Source: Rhodovastum atsumiense (GTDB lineage Bacteria > Pseudomonadota > Alphaproteobacteria > Acetobacterales > Acetobacteraceae). From it: 64,000 bases of DNA. The notes under the pieces are model-generated. The model did no database searches and was not told the origin of the DNA. It saw nothing but the letters and a program-made list of their open reading frames with translations. The stretch covers positions 797,001-861,000 of the forward strand of contig NZ_OW485601.1 of NCBI RefSeq assembly GCF_937425535.1, given 5' to 3'. Positions within the stretch are counted from its first letter, which is position 1, and each line of letters starts with the position of its first letter. Below, one piece after another: positions 37,724 through 46,714 of the stretch. The translations under genes and the position numbers were made by a program.

Positions 37724-39232
37724 ATGCTCGCCATCCGCCTGCATCCGGCCGATACCGTTGTCGTCGCCCTGAGTGCCATCGCGGCCGGGACCGGGATTGA
37801 AGACGGCAGGATTTCCGCCCGCGCGCCGATTCCGGCGGGGCACAAGATCGCGACGGCGCCGATGCCGCAGGGCGCCCCGGTCATCAAGTACAACCAGGTG
37901 ATCGGCTTCGCGACCACCGACATCGCCCCGGGTGATCACGTGCACACCCACAATGTCGGCATGGGCGCCTTCGACCGCGACTACGCCTTCGGTGCCGACG
38001 CCCATCCGACCGTGCCGACCGCCACGACCGCGACCTTCGAAGGCTATGTCCGCGCCGATGGGCAGGTGGGCACGCGCAACTACATCGGCATCATCCCGAG
38101 CGTGAACTGCTCGGTGACCGCCGCGCGCCAGATCGCCGACCATTTCCGTGGCGCGGTGATGGCCGAATGGCCGAACGTCGATGGCGTGGTGGCACTGGCG
38201 CATGGCACCGGCTGCGGCACCGGCGCCACCGGTGAGATGCTGGAGACGCTGCGCCGCACCATGGGCGGCTATGCGCGCCATGCCAATTTCCACGCCGTGC
38301 TGATGATCGGGCTGGGCTGCGAGGTCAACCAGATCGCGCCGCTGCTGGAGACGGAAGGGCTGCAGGAAGGCGCGCGCCTGCGCACGATGACCATCCAGGA
38401 GCTCGGCGGCACCGCCCGCACGGTGCGCCAGGGCATCGAGATCGTGCGCGAGATGCTCGCCGCGGCGAACGAAGCCGTGCGCAGCACCGTTCCGGTCAGC
38501 CATCTGCGCATCGGCCTGCAATGTGGCGGCTCGGACGGGTATTCGGGCATCACCGCCAATCCGGCCCTGGGCGCCGCGGTCGATTTGCTGGTGGCGCAGG
38601 GGGGCACGGCAGTGCTGTCGGAAACGCCCGAGATCTACGGCGCCGAGCATTTGCTGACACGCCGCGCCATCAATCGCGAAGTCGGCGAGAAGCTGGTCGC
38701 CCGCATCCGCTGGTGGGAGGAGTACACCACCCGCACCGGGGGTGAGATGAACAACAATCCCTCCCCCGGCAACAAGGCGGGCGGGCTGACCACCATCCTC
38801 GAAAAGTCGCTGGGCGCGGTGGCCAAGGCCGGCACCAGCAATGTGGTGGACGTGCTGAAATTCGCCGAGCGGGTCGGCACGCCCGGACTCGTGTTCATGG
38901 ACACGCCCGGCTACGACCCGGTCTCGGCCACGGGCCAGGTGGCCGGCGGCTGCAACCTGATCTGCTTCACCACCGGACGCGGATCGGTGTTCGGCTGCAA
39001 GCCGACGCCAAGCCTGAAGCTCGCCACCAATTCCGAGCTGTTCCGCCGCATGGAGGACGACATGGATCTCGATTGCGGGCCGATCGCCCGCGGCGAGGTC
39101 AGTGTCGCCGAGATGGGCCGGCGCATCCTGGACCTGGCCATCGCCACCGCATCGGGGCATCGCAGCAAGAGCGAGGCGCTGGGCTTCGGCGCCGATGAAT
39201 TCCAACCCTGGGTGATCGGCGCGGTGATGTAG
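37724..39232 (+). CDS. uxaA: altronate dehydratase
   Basis: A 502-residue UxaA/GarD family dehydratase, converting altronate to 2-keto-3-deoxygluconate. The N-terminal SAF domain contains GDHVHTHNVG; the catalytic part has GYVRADGQVGTRNYIGIIPS, VVALAHGTGCGTG, GLQCGGSDGYSGITANPALG, FMDTPGYDPVSATGQVAGG and ICFTTGRGSVFGC. Length and motif order are standard. The ATG has GAGGGGGGG upstream. It is separated from dctM by a terminator, so it has its own promoter in 37650-37723. It faces uxaB across a shared terminator. Confidence 0.95.
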   Translation: MLAIRLHPADTVVVALSAIAAGTGIEDGRISARAPIPAGHKIATAPMPQGAPVIKYNQVIGFATTDIAPGDHVHTHNVGMGAFDRDYAFGADAHPTVPTATTATFEGYVRADGQVGTRNYIGIIPSVNCSVTAARQIADHFRGAVMAEWPNVDGVVALAHGTGCGTGATGEMLETLRRTMGGYARHANFHAVLMIGLGCEVNQIAPLLETEGLQEGARLRTMTIQELGGTARTVRQGIEIVREMLAAANEAVRSTVPVSHLRIGLQCGGSDGYSGITANPALGAAVDLLVAQGGTAVLSETPEIYGAEHLLTRRAINREVGEKLVARIRWWEEYTTRTGGEMNNNPSPGNKAGGLTTILEKSLGAVAKAGTSNVVDVLKFAERVGTPGLVFMDTPGYDPVSATGQVAGGCNLICFTTGRGSVFGCKPTPSLKLATNSELFRRMEDDMDLDCGPIARGEVSVAEMGRRILDLAIATASGHRSKSEALGFGADEFQPWVIGAVM

Positions 39233-39248
39233 CGCGCCCCGCCGAACG

Positions 39249-39288
39249 GAAAAGGGCCCGGCCGCCGCTCGGCAGCCGGGCCCTTTTC
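39249..39288. terminator. bidirectional terminator between uxaA and uxaB
   Basis: GAAAAGGGCCCGGC and its exact complement form a 14-bp stem with a 12-base loop. The AAAA/TTTT ends give a short T-run in both directions, so it can terminate both convergent genes. Confidence 0.85.
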
Positions 39289-39307
39289 ATGTGCGCGCCG
39301 TGCCGGC

Positions 39308-40810
39308 TCAGCCGGTGGCGACCACCTGCTGCAGCGCCGCCTTCATGCCTTTCGACGCGATCGCCAGCAGCCCTTCCATCACCCGCCCGGAGAAGCCCGG
39401 CAGCGTCGTGAGATCCTCGCCCCACAGGCTGGCATCGCCGAGCAGCAGCGCCGCCGCCTGCGACGGATCGTCGCCTTCCCAGGCGCTCGCCATCTTCGCG
39501 ATCACCGCCGCGTCGTCGCGGATCGGATAGGGGCCGGCCGCGCGCGTGCCGGTATAGGCGCCGTCCACGACCTGGCCGCGATAGAACCACAGCAACGCGG
39601 CGAGCGAGAAGGACAGACCGGCCGGGGCCGCACCACGTTGCGCGGCGAAATCCTTCACCGTCGGCAGCACCCGCACCTTCCACTTGGAGACCGAATTGAG
39701 CGCGATCGAGATCAGCTCGTGCCGGATGAAGGGATTGCCGAAGCGTTCCACGATGGTCGCGGCGTAGCTCTGCCGTTCCGGCTCGGGCAGCGGCACGAAG
39801 GGCACGATCTCCTGGAACATGACCTGGTGCAGGAAGCCCGACACCACCGGGTCCTGCATCATCTGCTGCACCGTATCGAGGCCGGAGCAGTAGGCGGCAA
39901 GCACGCTGGCGGTATGGGCGCCATTGAGGATGCGGACCTTGCGAGTCCGGTACGGCTGCAGGTCGTCGGTCCAGACGACATTCAGCCCGGCCTTGTGCAG
40001 CGGGAACTCATCCGCCAGCGCCCGTGGCCCCTGGATCACCCAGAGATGGAAGGGCTCGGCGGCGACGATGAGCTGGTCGTCATAGCCCCAGGACGCGCGC
40101 AGCGAATCGGCCTCCGCGCCCGGATAGCCAGGCACGATGCGATCGACCAGCGTGTCGAGGAAATGGTTGTTCCGCTCCAGCCAGTCGATGAAGCCGGTGC
40201 CGAGAGCCCAGCGTTGCGCGTGCAGCTTGACGATGCGGCGAAGATTGCTGCCGTTGGCCTCGATCAGCTCGCAGGGGATGAACACCAGTCCCGGCGCCGC
40301 GCTGCCGCCGAGCGCCTGGTAACGGGCATTCAGCAGGGCCGCGACCTTGGCGGGGAAACTGGCCGGGCAGGCTTCCGGCGCGAACGGCTCTTCGAGATCG
40401 GCGATGCCGGCCTCGGTGGTGTTCGAGACGACGAAGCGCAGGTCGGGATCGGCCGCCAGCGCCCGCATCTCGTCCCACTGGTCGTACGGGTTGAGCGCCC
40501 GGTGGACGCAGCTCACCACGCGGCGGGACTGCACCTCCTGCCCGTTCTCGATCCCGCGCAGCAGGACGGTGAACAACCCTTCCTGCGCCTCGATCCGATC
40601 GGCGAGGCCCTGCGGCAAGGGCTGCGCGATCGCCACGCCGCCACGGAACAGCCCCTGGCCGTTGCAGACATCGACCATCCAGTCGACGAAGGCACGCAGG
40701 AAGTTCCCATCCCCGATCTGCAGGATGTTGACGGGATAGACCGGTGCGCCGGGTGTGTGCGGCACGCCGTAGGACCCGGCGGCCAGCCTGCTGCGTTGCA
40801 GGGGTTCCAT
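39308..40810 (-). CDS. uxaB: tagaturonate reductase (altronate oxidoreductase)
   Basis: A 500-residue mannitol-dehydrogenase superfamily protein. ILQIGDGNFLRAFVDWMVD near the N-terminus, VVSNTTEAGI, LVFIPCELIEANGSNLRRIV and WLERNNHFLDTLVDRIVPGYP match the UxaB group rather than mannonate-forming UxuB, in my judgement. VRILNGAHTASVLAAYCSG with the catalytic-Lys region VSKWKVRVLPT follows. It reduces tagaturonate to altronate with NADH, between UxaC and UxaA. It follows the methylglyoxal-synthase-like gene by 26 bp, so they share a transcript. Confidence 0.9.
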   Translation of the reverse strand: MEPLQRSRLAAGSYGVPHTPGAPVYPVNILQIGDGNFLRAFVDWMVDVCNGQGLFRGGVAIAQPLPQGLADRIEAQEGLFTVLLRGIENGQEVQSRRVVSCVHRALNPYDQWDEMRALAADPDLRFVVSNTTEAGIADLEEPFAPEACPASFPAKVAALLNARYQALGGSAAPGLVFIPCELIEANGSNLRRIVKLHAQRWALGTGFIDWLERNNHFLDTLVDRIVPGYPGAEADSLRASWGYDDQLIVAAEPFHLWVIQGPRALADEFPLHKAGLNVVWTDDLQPYRTRKVRILNGAHTASVLAAYCSGLDTVQQMMQDPVVSGFLHQVMFQEIVPFVPLPEPERQSYAATIVERFGNPFIRHELISIALNSVSKWKVRVLPTVKDFAAQRGAAPAGLSFSLAALLWFYRGQVVDGAYTGTRAAGPYPIRDDAAVIAKMASAWEGDDPSQAAALLLGDASLWGEDLTTLPGFSGRVMEGLLAIASKGMKAALQQVVATG

Positions 40811-40836
40811 GCAGTCGTCTCCTTCATCGGCCGCGG

Positions 40837-42129
40837 TCAGGCGACCGCAGATGCGGACTCGAGCGCCGCGGCGGCCTCTTCGGGGGTGAGCACGGCGACG
40901 CCGCCACGGGACAGGGCATCACCGGCGAAGGCGATCGGCGGCGCCGTGCCATCCTGCGCCACCAGCCCGGAGGCATAGCGCCGCAGCGTCTCCTGCGGAC
41001 CGTCATGCGCCACGATCAGGTGGCAGCCGTAACGCTGGCGGAACGCGGTCTCCAGCGTCACCGGCGCCAGCGTCGGATGATCGAGGCAGGCGGTCCAGGC
41101 CGCCGCCCAACTGCGCGCGGTGACGGGATCGTGCAGGCAGACCGTGTCGGCGGTCTGGATGCGGGCCGCGCGCTCCAGCAACTGGATGTCCGCCTCGTGC
41201 TCGCGCGAGACATGCGGGTCCTCGAAAAAGATCACGTGGCGGCAGGCCCCCTCGAGCACGATCTGGGCGATCTGGCCATCGCCGCCCTGCGGCCCGCTGC
41301 GCAACGCGCTCACCCAGGGGCCCGAGACCCCCAGCGCTTCCAGGCGGGCGCGCAGGGCCTGCGTCAGCTCCTGCAGGCGCTCGTGCTCGCGCAGCCGGCG
41401 CGCCAGGCTGTCGGGGGTGAAGCCCAGTCGGGCATAGGCGTCGGCCTCACGCCGCAGCGCCTCGACGCCCTGCTGCAGCCGCGCGGGGATGCCGCCGTTC
41501 AACAGCCCCCCCGTGGTGCCGGTGGCAAGCCGCCGCGGAAACCGCGCCAGCAGGTCGGCGAAATCCGTGGCGAAATGCACCATCTCGGCCTTGCGCGCAT
41601 CATGCGCGATCAGGCCCAGGCTGGTGGAGAAGCCTGGCGGATGCTGGCTGCGCGGGCGCAGGAAACGCGGGGTCAGCGGATGCGGCGCCTGCCGGTCGGC
41701 GGCAAGCCAGTGGGTCACGCACCATTCCAGCGCGGCGGCCTCGGTCGCAAGGAAAGGCTTGGCATTCACCACGCATTCGCGCTTCACCGCCTGGCTCTCG
41801 GGATAGAGCGTGGTCGGGTCAGCGGGATCCATCAGGTAGATCACCCAATCGACCGCGTGATCGGGATCGGAATCCACCAGCCGCGCCGCGAGCGTGACCA
41901 GTCCGCCCTCGCGCCCCGATGGCAGGGCTTCCAGCCCGGCATAGCCATCCAGCACGCCATAGCGGCGCAGGACCCGGTAGCTGCCGCCGATCGCCAGGAT
42001 GCGGGGCTGCAGCACGTGGCGCAGCCAGGGTTCGATGGTCCGCATCAACCGCAGCAACGGACTCAGCGGGCCGGTGCGCAGGGAGCGGCTGGCGAGAACG
42101 GCAATCGTCGGGGGACGGGCATCCTTCAT
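40837..42129 (-). CDS. tandem methylglyoxal-synthase-like protein, first domain degenerate
   Basis: A 430-residue protein with two methylglyoxal-synthase (MGS) folds. Domain 2 (~170-345) keeps the E. coli MgsA residues: IAHD (His176, Asp177), ATGTTG, GPQGGD (Asp284) and REHEAD (His311, Asp314). The spacing Asp284-His311-Asp314 equals that of Asp71-His98-Asp101 in MgsA. A helical insert of about 56 residues (210-270) splits this domain. Domain 1 (~8-140) has the fold pattern (IAVLASR, SGREGGLVTLAARL, VIYLMDP) but not the catalytic residues. MgsA turns dihydroxyacetone phosphate into methylglyoxal. It is co-transcribed with uxaB. Confidence 0.83.
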   Translation of the reverse strand: MKDARPPTIAVLASRSLRTGPLSPLLRLMRTIEPWLRHVLQPRILAIGGSYRVLRRYGVLDGYAGLEALPSGREGGLVTLAARLVDSDPDHAVDWVIYLMDPADPTTLYPESQAVKRECVVNAKPFLATEAAALEWCVTHWLAADRQAPHPLTPRFLRPRSQHPPGFSTSLGLIAHDARKAEMVHFATDFADLLARFPRRLATGTTGGLLNGGIPARLQQGVEALRREADAYARLGFTPDSLARRLREHERLQELTQALRARLEALGVSGPWVSALRSGPQGGDGQIAQIVLEGACRHVIFFEDPHVSREHEADIQLLERAARIQTADTVCLHDPVTARSWAAAWTACLDHPTLAPVTLETAFRQRYGCHLIVAHDGPQETLRRYASGLVAQDGTAPPIAFAGDALSRGGVAVLTPEEAAAALESASAVA

Positions 42130-42303
42130 CTTCCGCTCCTCAGGACGGCGCGGCTTGCGCGGCGGCGGATGACGGCAATGGCGACACGGCGGTGACCTCC
42201 CCCGGACCAGGGGCTGTACCGGTAGCCCACCCGGATGGAGAATACACGCGGGATTGTGATGACGGCTGTCACCGGTTGCCGATGAGGGACGATTGCGCCT
42301 GCC

Positions 42304-43086
42304 TCAGCAGGTCTGCAACCCCCGCGAGGCGAACAGGGCGCGGGCATCATCGGCCTGGGCCGGCGTCGGTGTGGGGGTGTCAGTGAGTTCATAGGACAGC
42401 CCGAGCGCCTGCCATTTATGCGCGCCCATCTGGTGGAAGGGCAGCACCTCGACGCGGTCCACCGCCGGACCGAGGCTCGCCAGGAAGTCGGCGAGTCTGA
42501 GGATATCGTCGTCGCCGTCGGTCCAGCCCGGCACCAGCACGTAGCGGATCCACATGCGCTTGCCCAACCGCACCAGCCGCTGCGCGAAATCCAGCGTCGG
42601 CTGCAGATCCTGCCCGGTCAGGCGGCGGTACTGGCCGGGGTCGCTGTGCTTGATGTCCAGCAGCACGAGGTCGATCGGATCGAACCAGGCATCGTCGAGC
42701 GTGTCATGCAGGAAGCCCTGCGTATCCAGCGCGACGTGCAGCCGCAGCTCCGTCTTGATGCGCCGGGCCAGCGCGCCGACGAAGCCCGCCTGCAGCATCG
42801 GCTCGCCGCCGGAGATGGTGACGCCGCCGGCGAAGCGCAGGAAGCCGGCATAGGGCCGCACCTCCGCCAGCGCTTCATCCAGCGTCACCGCGCGGCCGTT
42901 GTGCAGCTTCCAGGTATCGGGATTGTGGCAGTAGAGGCAGCGGAACAGGCAGCCCGAGGTGAAGAAGATGAAGCGCAGCCCCGGCCCATCCACCGCGCCG
43001 GCGGTCTCGACCGAATGCAGGAACCCCGTGCCGGTGTCGGCGGTGGGATGGGCATGCGAAAGGACGGGACTGGCGGCGTCGAACAT
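42304..43086 (-). CDS. pflA: pyruvate formate-lyase activating enzyme
   Basis: A 260-residue radical SAM enzyme. The cluster motif is CLFRCLYC, followed by HNPDTWKLHNG, GGVTISGGEPMLQ and DLVLLDIKHSD, the typical PflA order. It generates the glycyl radical on PflB under anaerobic conditions using SAM. It lies 63 bp downstream of pflB, behind a very stable UUCG-type hairpin. Confidence 0.95.
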   Translation of the reverse strand: MFDAASPVLSHAHPTADTGTGFLHSVETAGAVDGPGLRFIFFTSGCLFRCLYCHNPDTWKLHNGRAVTLDEALAEVRPYAGFLRFAGGVTISGGEPMLQAGFVGALARRIKTELRLHVALDTQGFLHDTLDDAWFDPIDLVLLDIKHSDPGQYRRLTGQDLQPTLDFAQRLVRLGKRMWIRYVLVPGWTDGDDDILRLADFLASLGPAVDRVEVLPFHQMGAHKWQALGLSYELTDTPTPTPAQADDARALFASRGLQTC

Positions 43087-43117
43087 GGGGCACTCGCGAA
43101 GGAACCAGGGCGGGTGC

Positions 43118-43139
43118 GGCGGGAGCCGAAGCTCCCGCC
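43118..43139 (-). other. stable hairpin between pflB and pflA
   Basis: In the transcript (minus strand) this is GGCGGGAGC-TTCG-GCTCCCGCC, a perfect 9-bp stem with a UUCG tetraloop. It lies right after pflB and can lower pflA expression or stabilise the pflB message. Confidence 0.7.
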
Positions 43140-43149
43140 ACGGGGCAGG

Positions 43150-45408
43150 TTACATGGAGCCGTGGAAGGTGCGGCTGATCACGTCCAGCTGCTGCTCGCG
43201 CGTCAGCTTGACGAAGTTCACCGCGTAGCCGGAGACCCGCACCGTCAGTTGCGGATACAGCTCCGGGTGCTCCATGGCGTCGACCAGCGTGTCGCGATTG
43301 AACACGTTGACGTTGACATGGAAGCCGCCGGCACAGGCGAAGCCATCCAGGCAGTTGGCGAGATTGGCGATCCGGTCCGACGGCGTGTGGCCGAGCCCGT
43401 CCGGGGTCGCCGAGGCGGTCCAGGAGATGCCGTCCAGCGCGCATTCGTAAGGGATCTTGGCCACCGACGCACCGGCCGCGACGAAGCCCTTGATGTCGCG
43501 CCCGTTCATCGGGTTGGCCCCCGGCGCGAAGGGTTCGCCGGCGCGGCGCCCGTCCGGCGTGTTGCCGGTCTTCTTGCCGTACACCACGTTGGAGGTGATG
43601 GTCAGCACCGACTGCGTCGGCATCGCGTTGCGATAGAAATGCGGCTGCGCCTTGACCTTTTCCATGAAGGTCTGCGCCAGCCACACCGCGATCTCGTCGG
43701 CGCGGTCGTCGTTGTTGCCATAGGCCGGGTAGTCGCCCTCGCGCTTGTAGTCGACCGCGAGGCCCTGTTCGTTGCGCACCACGCTGACGCGGCCGTGCTT
43801 GATCGCCGACAGCGAGTCCGCCGCCACCGACAGCCCGGCGATGCCGCAGGCCATGGTGCGCAGGATGTCGCGGTCGTGCAGCGCCATCTCGATCCGCTCG
43901 TAGGCGTATTTGTCGTGCATGTAGTGGATGCAGTTCAACGCCTTGACGTAGGTGGCCGCCAGCCAGTCCATCATGGGATCGAGCCTGGCCATCACCTCGT
44001 CGTAGTCGAGCACGTCGGAGGTAATCGGGGTGAAGCCGCGCGCCACCACCGCGCCCGACTTCTCGTCGACGCCGCCGTTGATTGCGTACAGCATCGCCTT
44101 GGCCAGGTTGGCGCGGGCGCCGAAGAACTGCATCTGCTTGCCGATGCGCATGGCCGAGACGCAGCAGGCGATGCCATAGTCATCGCCCCAGAACGGCCGC
44201 ATGCGGTCGTCGCTCTCGTACTGGATCGCCGAGGTCTCGATCGAGACGCGCGCGCAGAACTTCTTGAACCCGTCCGGCAGTTGCGCGCTCCACAGCACCG
44301 TCAGGTTGGGCTCCGGTGCCGGGCCGAGGTTGAACAGCGTCTGCAGGAAGCGGAAGGAGTTGCGCGTCACCAGCGAGCGTCCGTCCTCGCCCATGCCGCC
44401 GATGCTCTCGGTCACCCAGGTCGGGTCGCCCGAGAACAACTGGTCGTATTCCGGCGTGCGCAGGAAGCGGACGATGCGCAGCTTGATCACCAGGTCGTCG
44501 ATCATCTCCTGCGCGGCCGCTTCGGTCAGCGTGCCGGCCTCGATGTCGCGCTGGATGTAGATGTCGAGGAAGGTGGAGATGCGGCCGATCGACATCGCCG
44601 CGCCGTTCTGCTCCTTCACCGCGGCAAGGTAGCCGAAATAGGTCCACTGCACCGCCTCGCGCGCGTCCTGCGCCGGGCGCGACAGGTCGCAGCCGTACTT
44701 GGCCCCCATCTGCTTCAGCTCGTCGAGCGCCCGCCACTGCTCGGACAGCTCCTCGCGCAGCCGGATCACGTCCTCGGTGAAGGGGACGTTGTCCAGCTCG
44801 TGGAACTCGCGCTGCTTGTCGCGGCGCAGGAAGTCCACGCCATACAGCGCCACCCGGCGATAATCGCCGATGATGCGGCCGCGGCCATAGGCATCCGGCA
44901 GGCCGGTGACCACGCCCGACTTGCGCGCGGCCAGCACGTCGGGGCTGTAGACGTCGAAGACGCCCTGGTTGTGGCTCTTGCGGTACTTGGTCCAGATTTC
45001 CGCGACCACGGGATCGGGCGTGAAGCCGTAGGCCTGCATGCCGGTCTCGACCATGCGCAGACCGCCATTGGGCATGATCGCCCGCTTCAGCGGCGCATCG
45101 GTCTGCAGCCCGACGATGATCTCCAGCCCCTGGTCGATATAGCCCGCGTCATGCGCGGTGATCGAGGAGCCGCGGTCGCCCGAGATGTCCAGCACGCCGC
45201 GCTTGCGTTCCTCGGCCAGCAGCGGCTCGAGCTTCTTCCACACCGCGAGCGTGCGCTCGGTCGGGCCGGCCAGGAAGGAATCGTCGCCGGCATAGGGCGT
45301 GTAGTTGGCCTGGATGAAGGCCCGCACGTCCACACGCTCCCGCCAGCCTTCGCCGGCGAAGTCGCGCCAGGGATCGATCCCCGCCGCAACCGTTGACATC
45401 ACGTTCAT
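43150..45408 (-). CDS. pflB: pyruvate formate-lyase
   Basis: A 752-residue glycyl radical enzyme that cleaves pyruvate with CoA to formate and acetyl-CoA. The adjacent active-site cysteines are seen in [11 protein letters not shown] (Cys415-Cys416). The glycyl radical site is RVSGYAVNF with Gly727, 26 residues from the C-terminus. Typical [17 protein letters not shown] and [16 protein letters not shown] segments confirm PFL rather than glycerol or choline lyases. Oxygen-sensitive activity fits the FNR box before the upstream kinase gene. It is 92 bp downstream of that gene. Confidence 0.97.
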   Translation of the reverse strand: MNVMSTVAAGIDPWRDFAGEGWRERVDVRAFIQANYTPYAGDDSFLAGPTERTLAVWKKLEPLLAEERKRGVLDISGDRGSSITAHDAGYIDQGLEIIVGLQTDAPLKRAIMPNGGLRMVETGMQAYGFTPDPVVAEIWTKYRKSHNQGVFDVYSPDVLAARKSGVVTGLPDAYGRGRIIGDYRRVALYGVDFLRRDKQREFHELDNVPFTEDVIRLREELSEQWRALDELKQMGAKYGCDLSRPAQDAREAVQWTYFGYLAAVKEQNGAAMSIGRISTFLDIYIQRDIEAGTLTEAAAQEMIDDLVIKLRIVRFLRTPEYDQLFSGDPTWVTESIGGMGEDGRSLVTRNSFRFLQTLFNLGPAPEPNLTVLWSAQLPDGFKKFCARVSIETSAIQYESDDRMRPFWGDDYGIACCVSAMRIGKQMQFFGARANLAKAMLYAINGGVDEKSGAVVARGFTPITSDVLDYDEVMARLDPMMDWLAATYVKALNCIHYMHDKYAYERIEMALHDRDILRTMACGIAGLSVAADSLSAIKHGRVSVVRNEQGLAVDYKREGDYPAYGNNDDRADEIAVWLAQTFMEKVKAQPHFYRNAMPTQSVLTITSNVVYGKKTGNTPDGRRAGEPFAPGANPMNGRDIKGFVAAGASVAKIPYECALDGISWTASATPDGLGHTPSDRIANLANCLDGFACAGGFHVNVNVFNRDTLVDAMEHPELYPQLTVRVSGYAVNFVKLTREQQLDVISRTFHGSM

Positions 45409-45500
45409 TCCCGTCTCCTCGAAGCAATTCCGAAACGACGCGGCGCCTCACCGCCCCGCGCGCGATGCCGCCATGCCAGCGGCCGCCGCGAGGCGTGTCG

Positions 45501-46508
45501 TCACGCCGGAACCCGCAGCAGTGCCGTCTGGCCGAGTTGCGCGCGCGTGGGCAGGCCGTCCATGTCGCCGATCACCTGGATGGCGCAGGCCCCCACGCGA
45601 TTGCCGCGCGCCACCGCCTCCTCGATGCTCTCGCCTTCCAGCAGCGCGCTGATCAGGCCCGCGGCGAAGCCGTCGCCGGCACCCACGGTATCCACGACCT
45701 GCTCGACCCGCGCCGCCGGCACGATGCCCTCCTGCGTGGGCGTGCGGAAATAGGCCCCCTCGGCACCAAGCTTGACCACCACCAGTTCCACGCCGCAGTC
45801 CAGGTAGAAGGCCGCGATGTCACGGGGTTGGCGGTAGCCGGTCAGGATCACGCCCTCGGACAGTCCCGGCAGCACCCAATGGGCGCGCCCGGCGAGGCTG
45901 TTGATCTGCTCGATCATGACGTCGCGGCTCGGCCACAGCGAGGGACGCAGGTTGGGATCGAAACAGACGGTCCGCCCCCAGGCCCGCATCTCGCAGATGG
46001 CGTGCAGCGCGAGCGCCATGCTGCCGGAGGACAGCGCGGCGGCAACGCCGGTCGCATGCAGCAGACGGGCGCCACGGAAATAGGCCGGGTCGAAATCGGC
46101 AGGGCTCAACTGGCTCGCCGCCGATCCCTTGCGGGCATAATGGATGGTGGGATCGCTGCCGTCCGGCGTCTTCGCCTTGAACATCCTGCCGGTCGATCGC
46201 ACCGGATCGGTCGCCACATGCGAACAATCCACGCCTTCGGCGGCCAGGGTCGCGCGCACGAAGTCACCGAACGGATCAAGGCCCAGCCGGCTCACCCAGC
46301 CGACCTGCAACCCCAGGCGGGCCAACCCGACCGCCACGTTGGTCTCGCACCCGGCCAGGCGCCGGGTGAACCGCTCCACGTCGGCCAGGTCGCCGCAGGT
46401 TTCGGCCACGAGCAAGGCCATGGCCTCGCCGAAGGTCACGACATCCAGCCGGGTCGCTGCTTCCCCCGATACCGGAACAAGTTGGGTTTTGTATGAAACC
46501 GGTTTCAT
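45501..46508 (-). CDS. kdgK: PfkB-family sugar kinase, probably 2-keto-3-deoxygluconate kinase
   Basis: A PfkB/ribokinase-type kinase of up to 335 residues. The N-terminal FGEAMALLVAE and GCETNVAVGLARLG, the KAKTPDGSDPTIHYARKGSA substrate region and the signature DTVGAGDGFAAGLISAL (catalytic Asp) match KdgK. It would make KDPG from the product of UxaA. The annotated ATG (46508) lies inside the LacI-type palindrome and within a base of the transcription start predicted from the FNR box, so the message may be leaderless or the true start may be downstream near 46439-46448. Confidence 0.9.
   Translation of the reverse strand: MKPVSYKTQLVPVSGEAATRLDVVTFGEAMALLVAETCGDLADVERFTRRLAGCETNVAVGLARLGLQVGWVSRLGLDPFGDFVRATLAAEGVDCSHVATDPVRSTGRMFKAKTPDGSDPTIHYARKGSAASQLSPADFDPAYFRGARLLHATGVAAALSSGSMALALHAICEMRAWGRTVCFDPNLRPSLWPSRDVMIEQINSLAGRAHWVLPGLSEGVILTGYRQPRDIAAFYLDCGVELVVVKLGAEGAYFRTPTQEGIVPAARVEQVVDTVGAGDGFAAGLISALLEGESIEEAVARGNRVGACAIQVIGDMDGLPTRAQLGQTALLRVPA
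46493..46508. promoter_or_regulatory. LacI-type operator at the start of kdgK
   Basis: ATGAAACCGGTTTCAT, a perfect 16-bp palindrome sharing its central 12 bp with the site upstream of uxaC. It covers the annotated kdgK start codon. The LacI-family gene next door is the obvious candidate regulator. Confidence 0.82.
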
Positions 46509-46541
46509 GTCGTCACATTAGCCGGCACCCGGACAGTGGCA

Positions 46542-46555
46542 TTGATCCATATCAA
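46542..46555. promoter_or_regulatory. FNR box upstream of kdgK-pflB-pflA
   Basis: TTGATCCATATCAA, an exact match to the FNR consensus TTGAT-N4-ATCAA. It is centred 40.5 bp upstream of the kdgK ATG and 48 bp upstream of the operator centre, a class II position if transcription starts near 46507. Confidence 0.8.
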
Positions 46556-46714
46556 CCGCCGATGACCGGCCACCGCAGGATTGGCGCCCCCTGCGCCAGA
46601 AAATGAAATGCCCGGTTCCATCGGCGCAGCTTTCGCGCGCAGCCGTGCGCCGGTCAGGTTTATTATTGCGCCGCCGGGTGAATGCCGGGCCCGACCCGAC
46701 GGAATATCAGAATT

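Noticed and set aside
36215-39205. 996-codon open frame on the minus strand across dctM and uxaA
   Set aside because: The His/Arg/Gly-rich translation has no domain; it is the mirror of high-GC codon use in the real genes.
39308-40810. Reading this gene as mannonate-forming UxuB or mannitol dehydrogenase
   Set aside because: The N-terminal ILQIGDGNFLRAFVDW and the PCELIEANGSNLR segments fit UxaB better, and uxaA and uxaC are adjacent; a tree would settle it.
42418-45396. 992-codon open frame on the plus strand across pflB and pflA
   Set aside because: It is antisense to two clearly recognised genes, has no recognisable domain, and long antisense frames are expected at this GC content.
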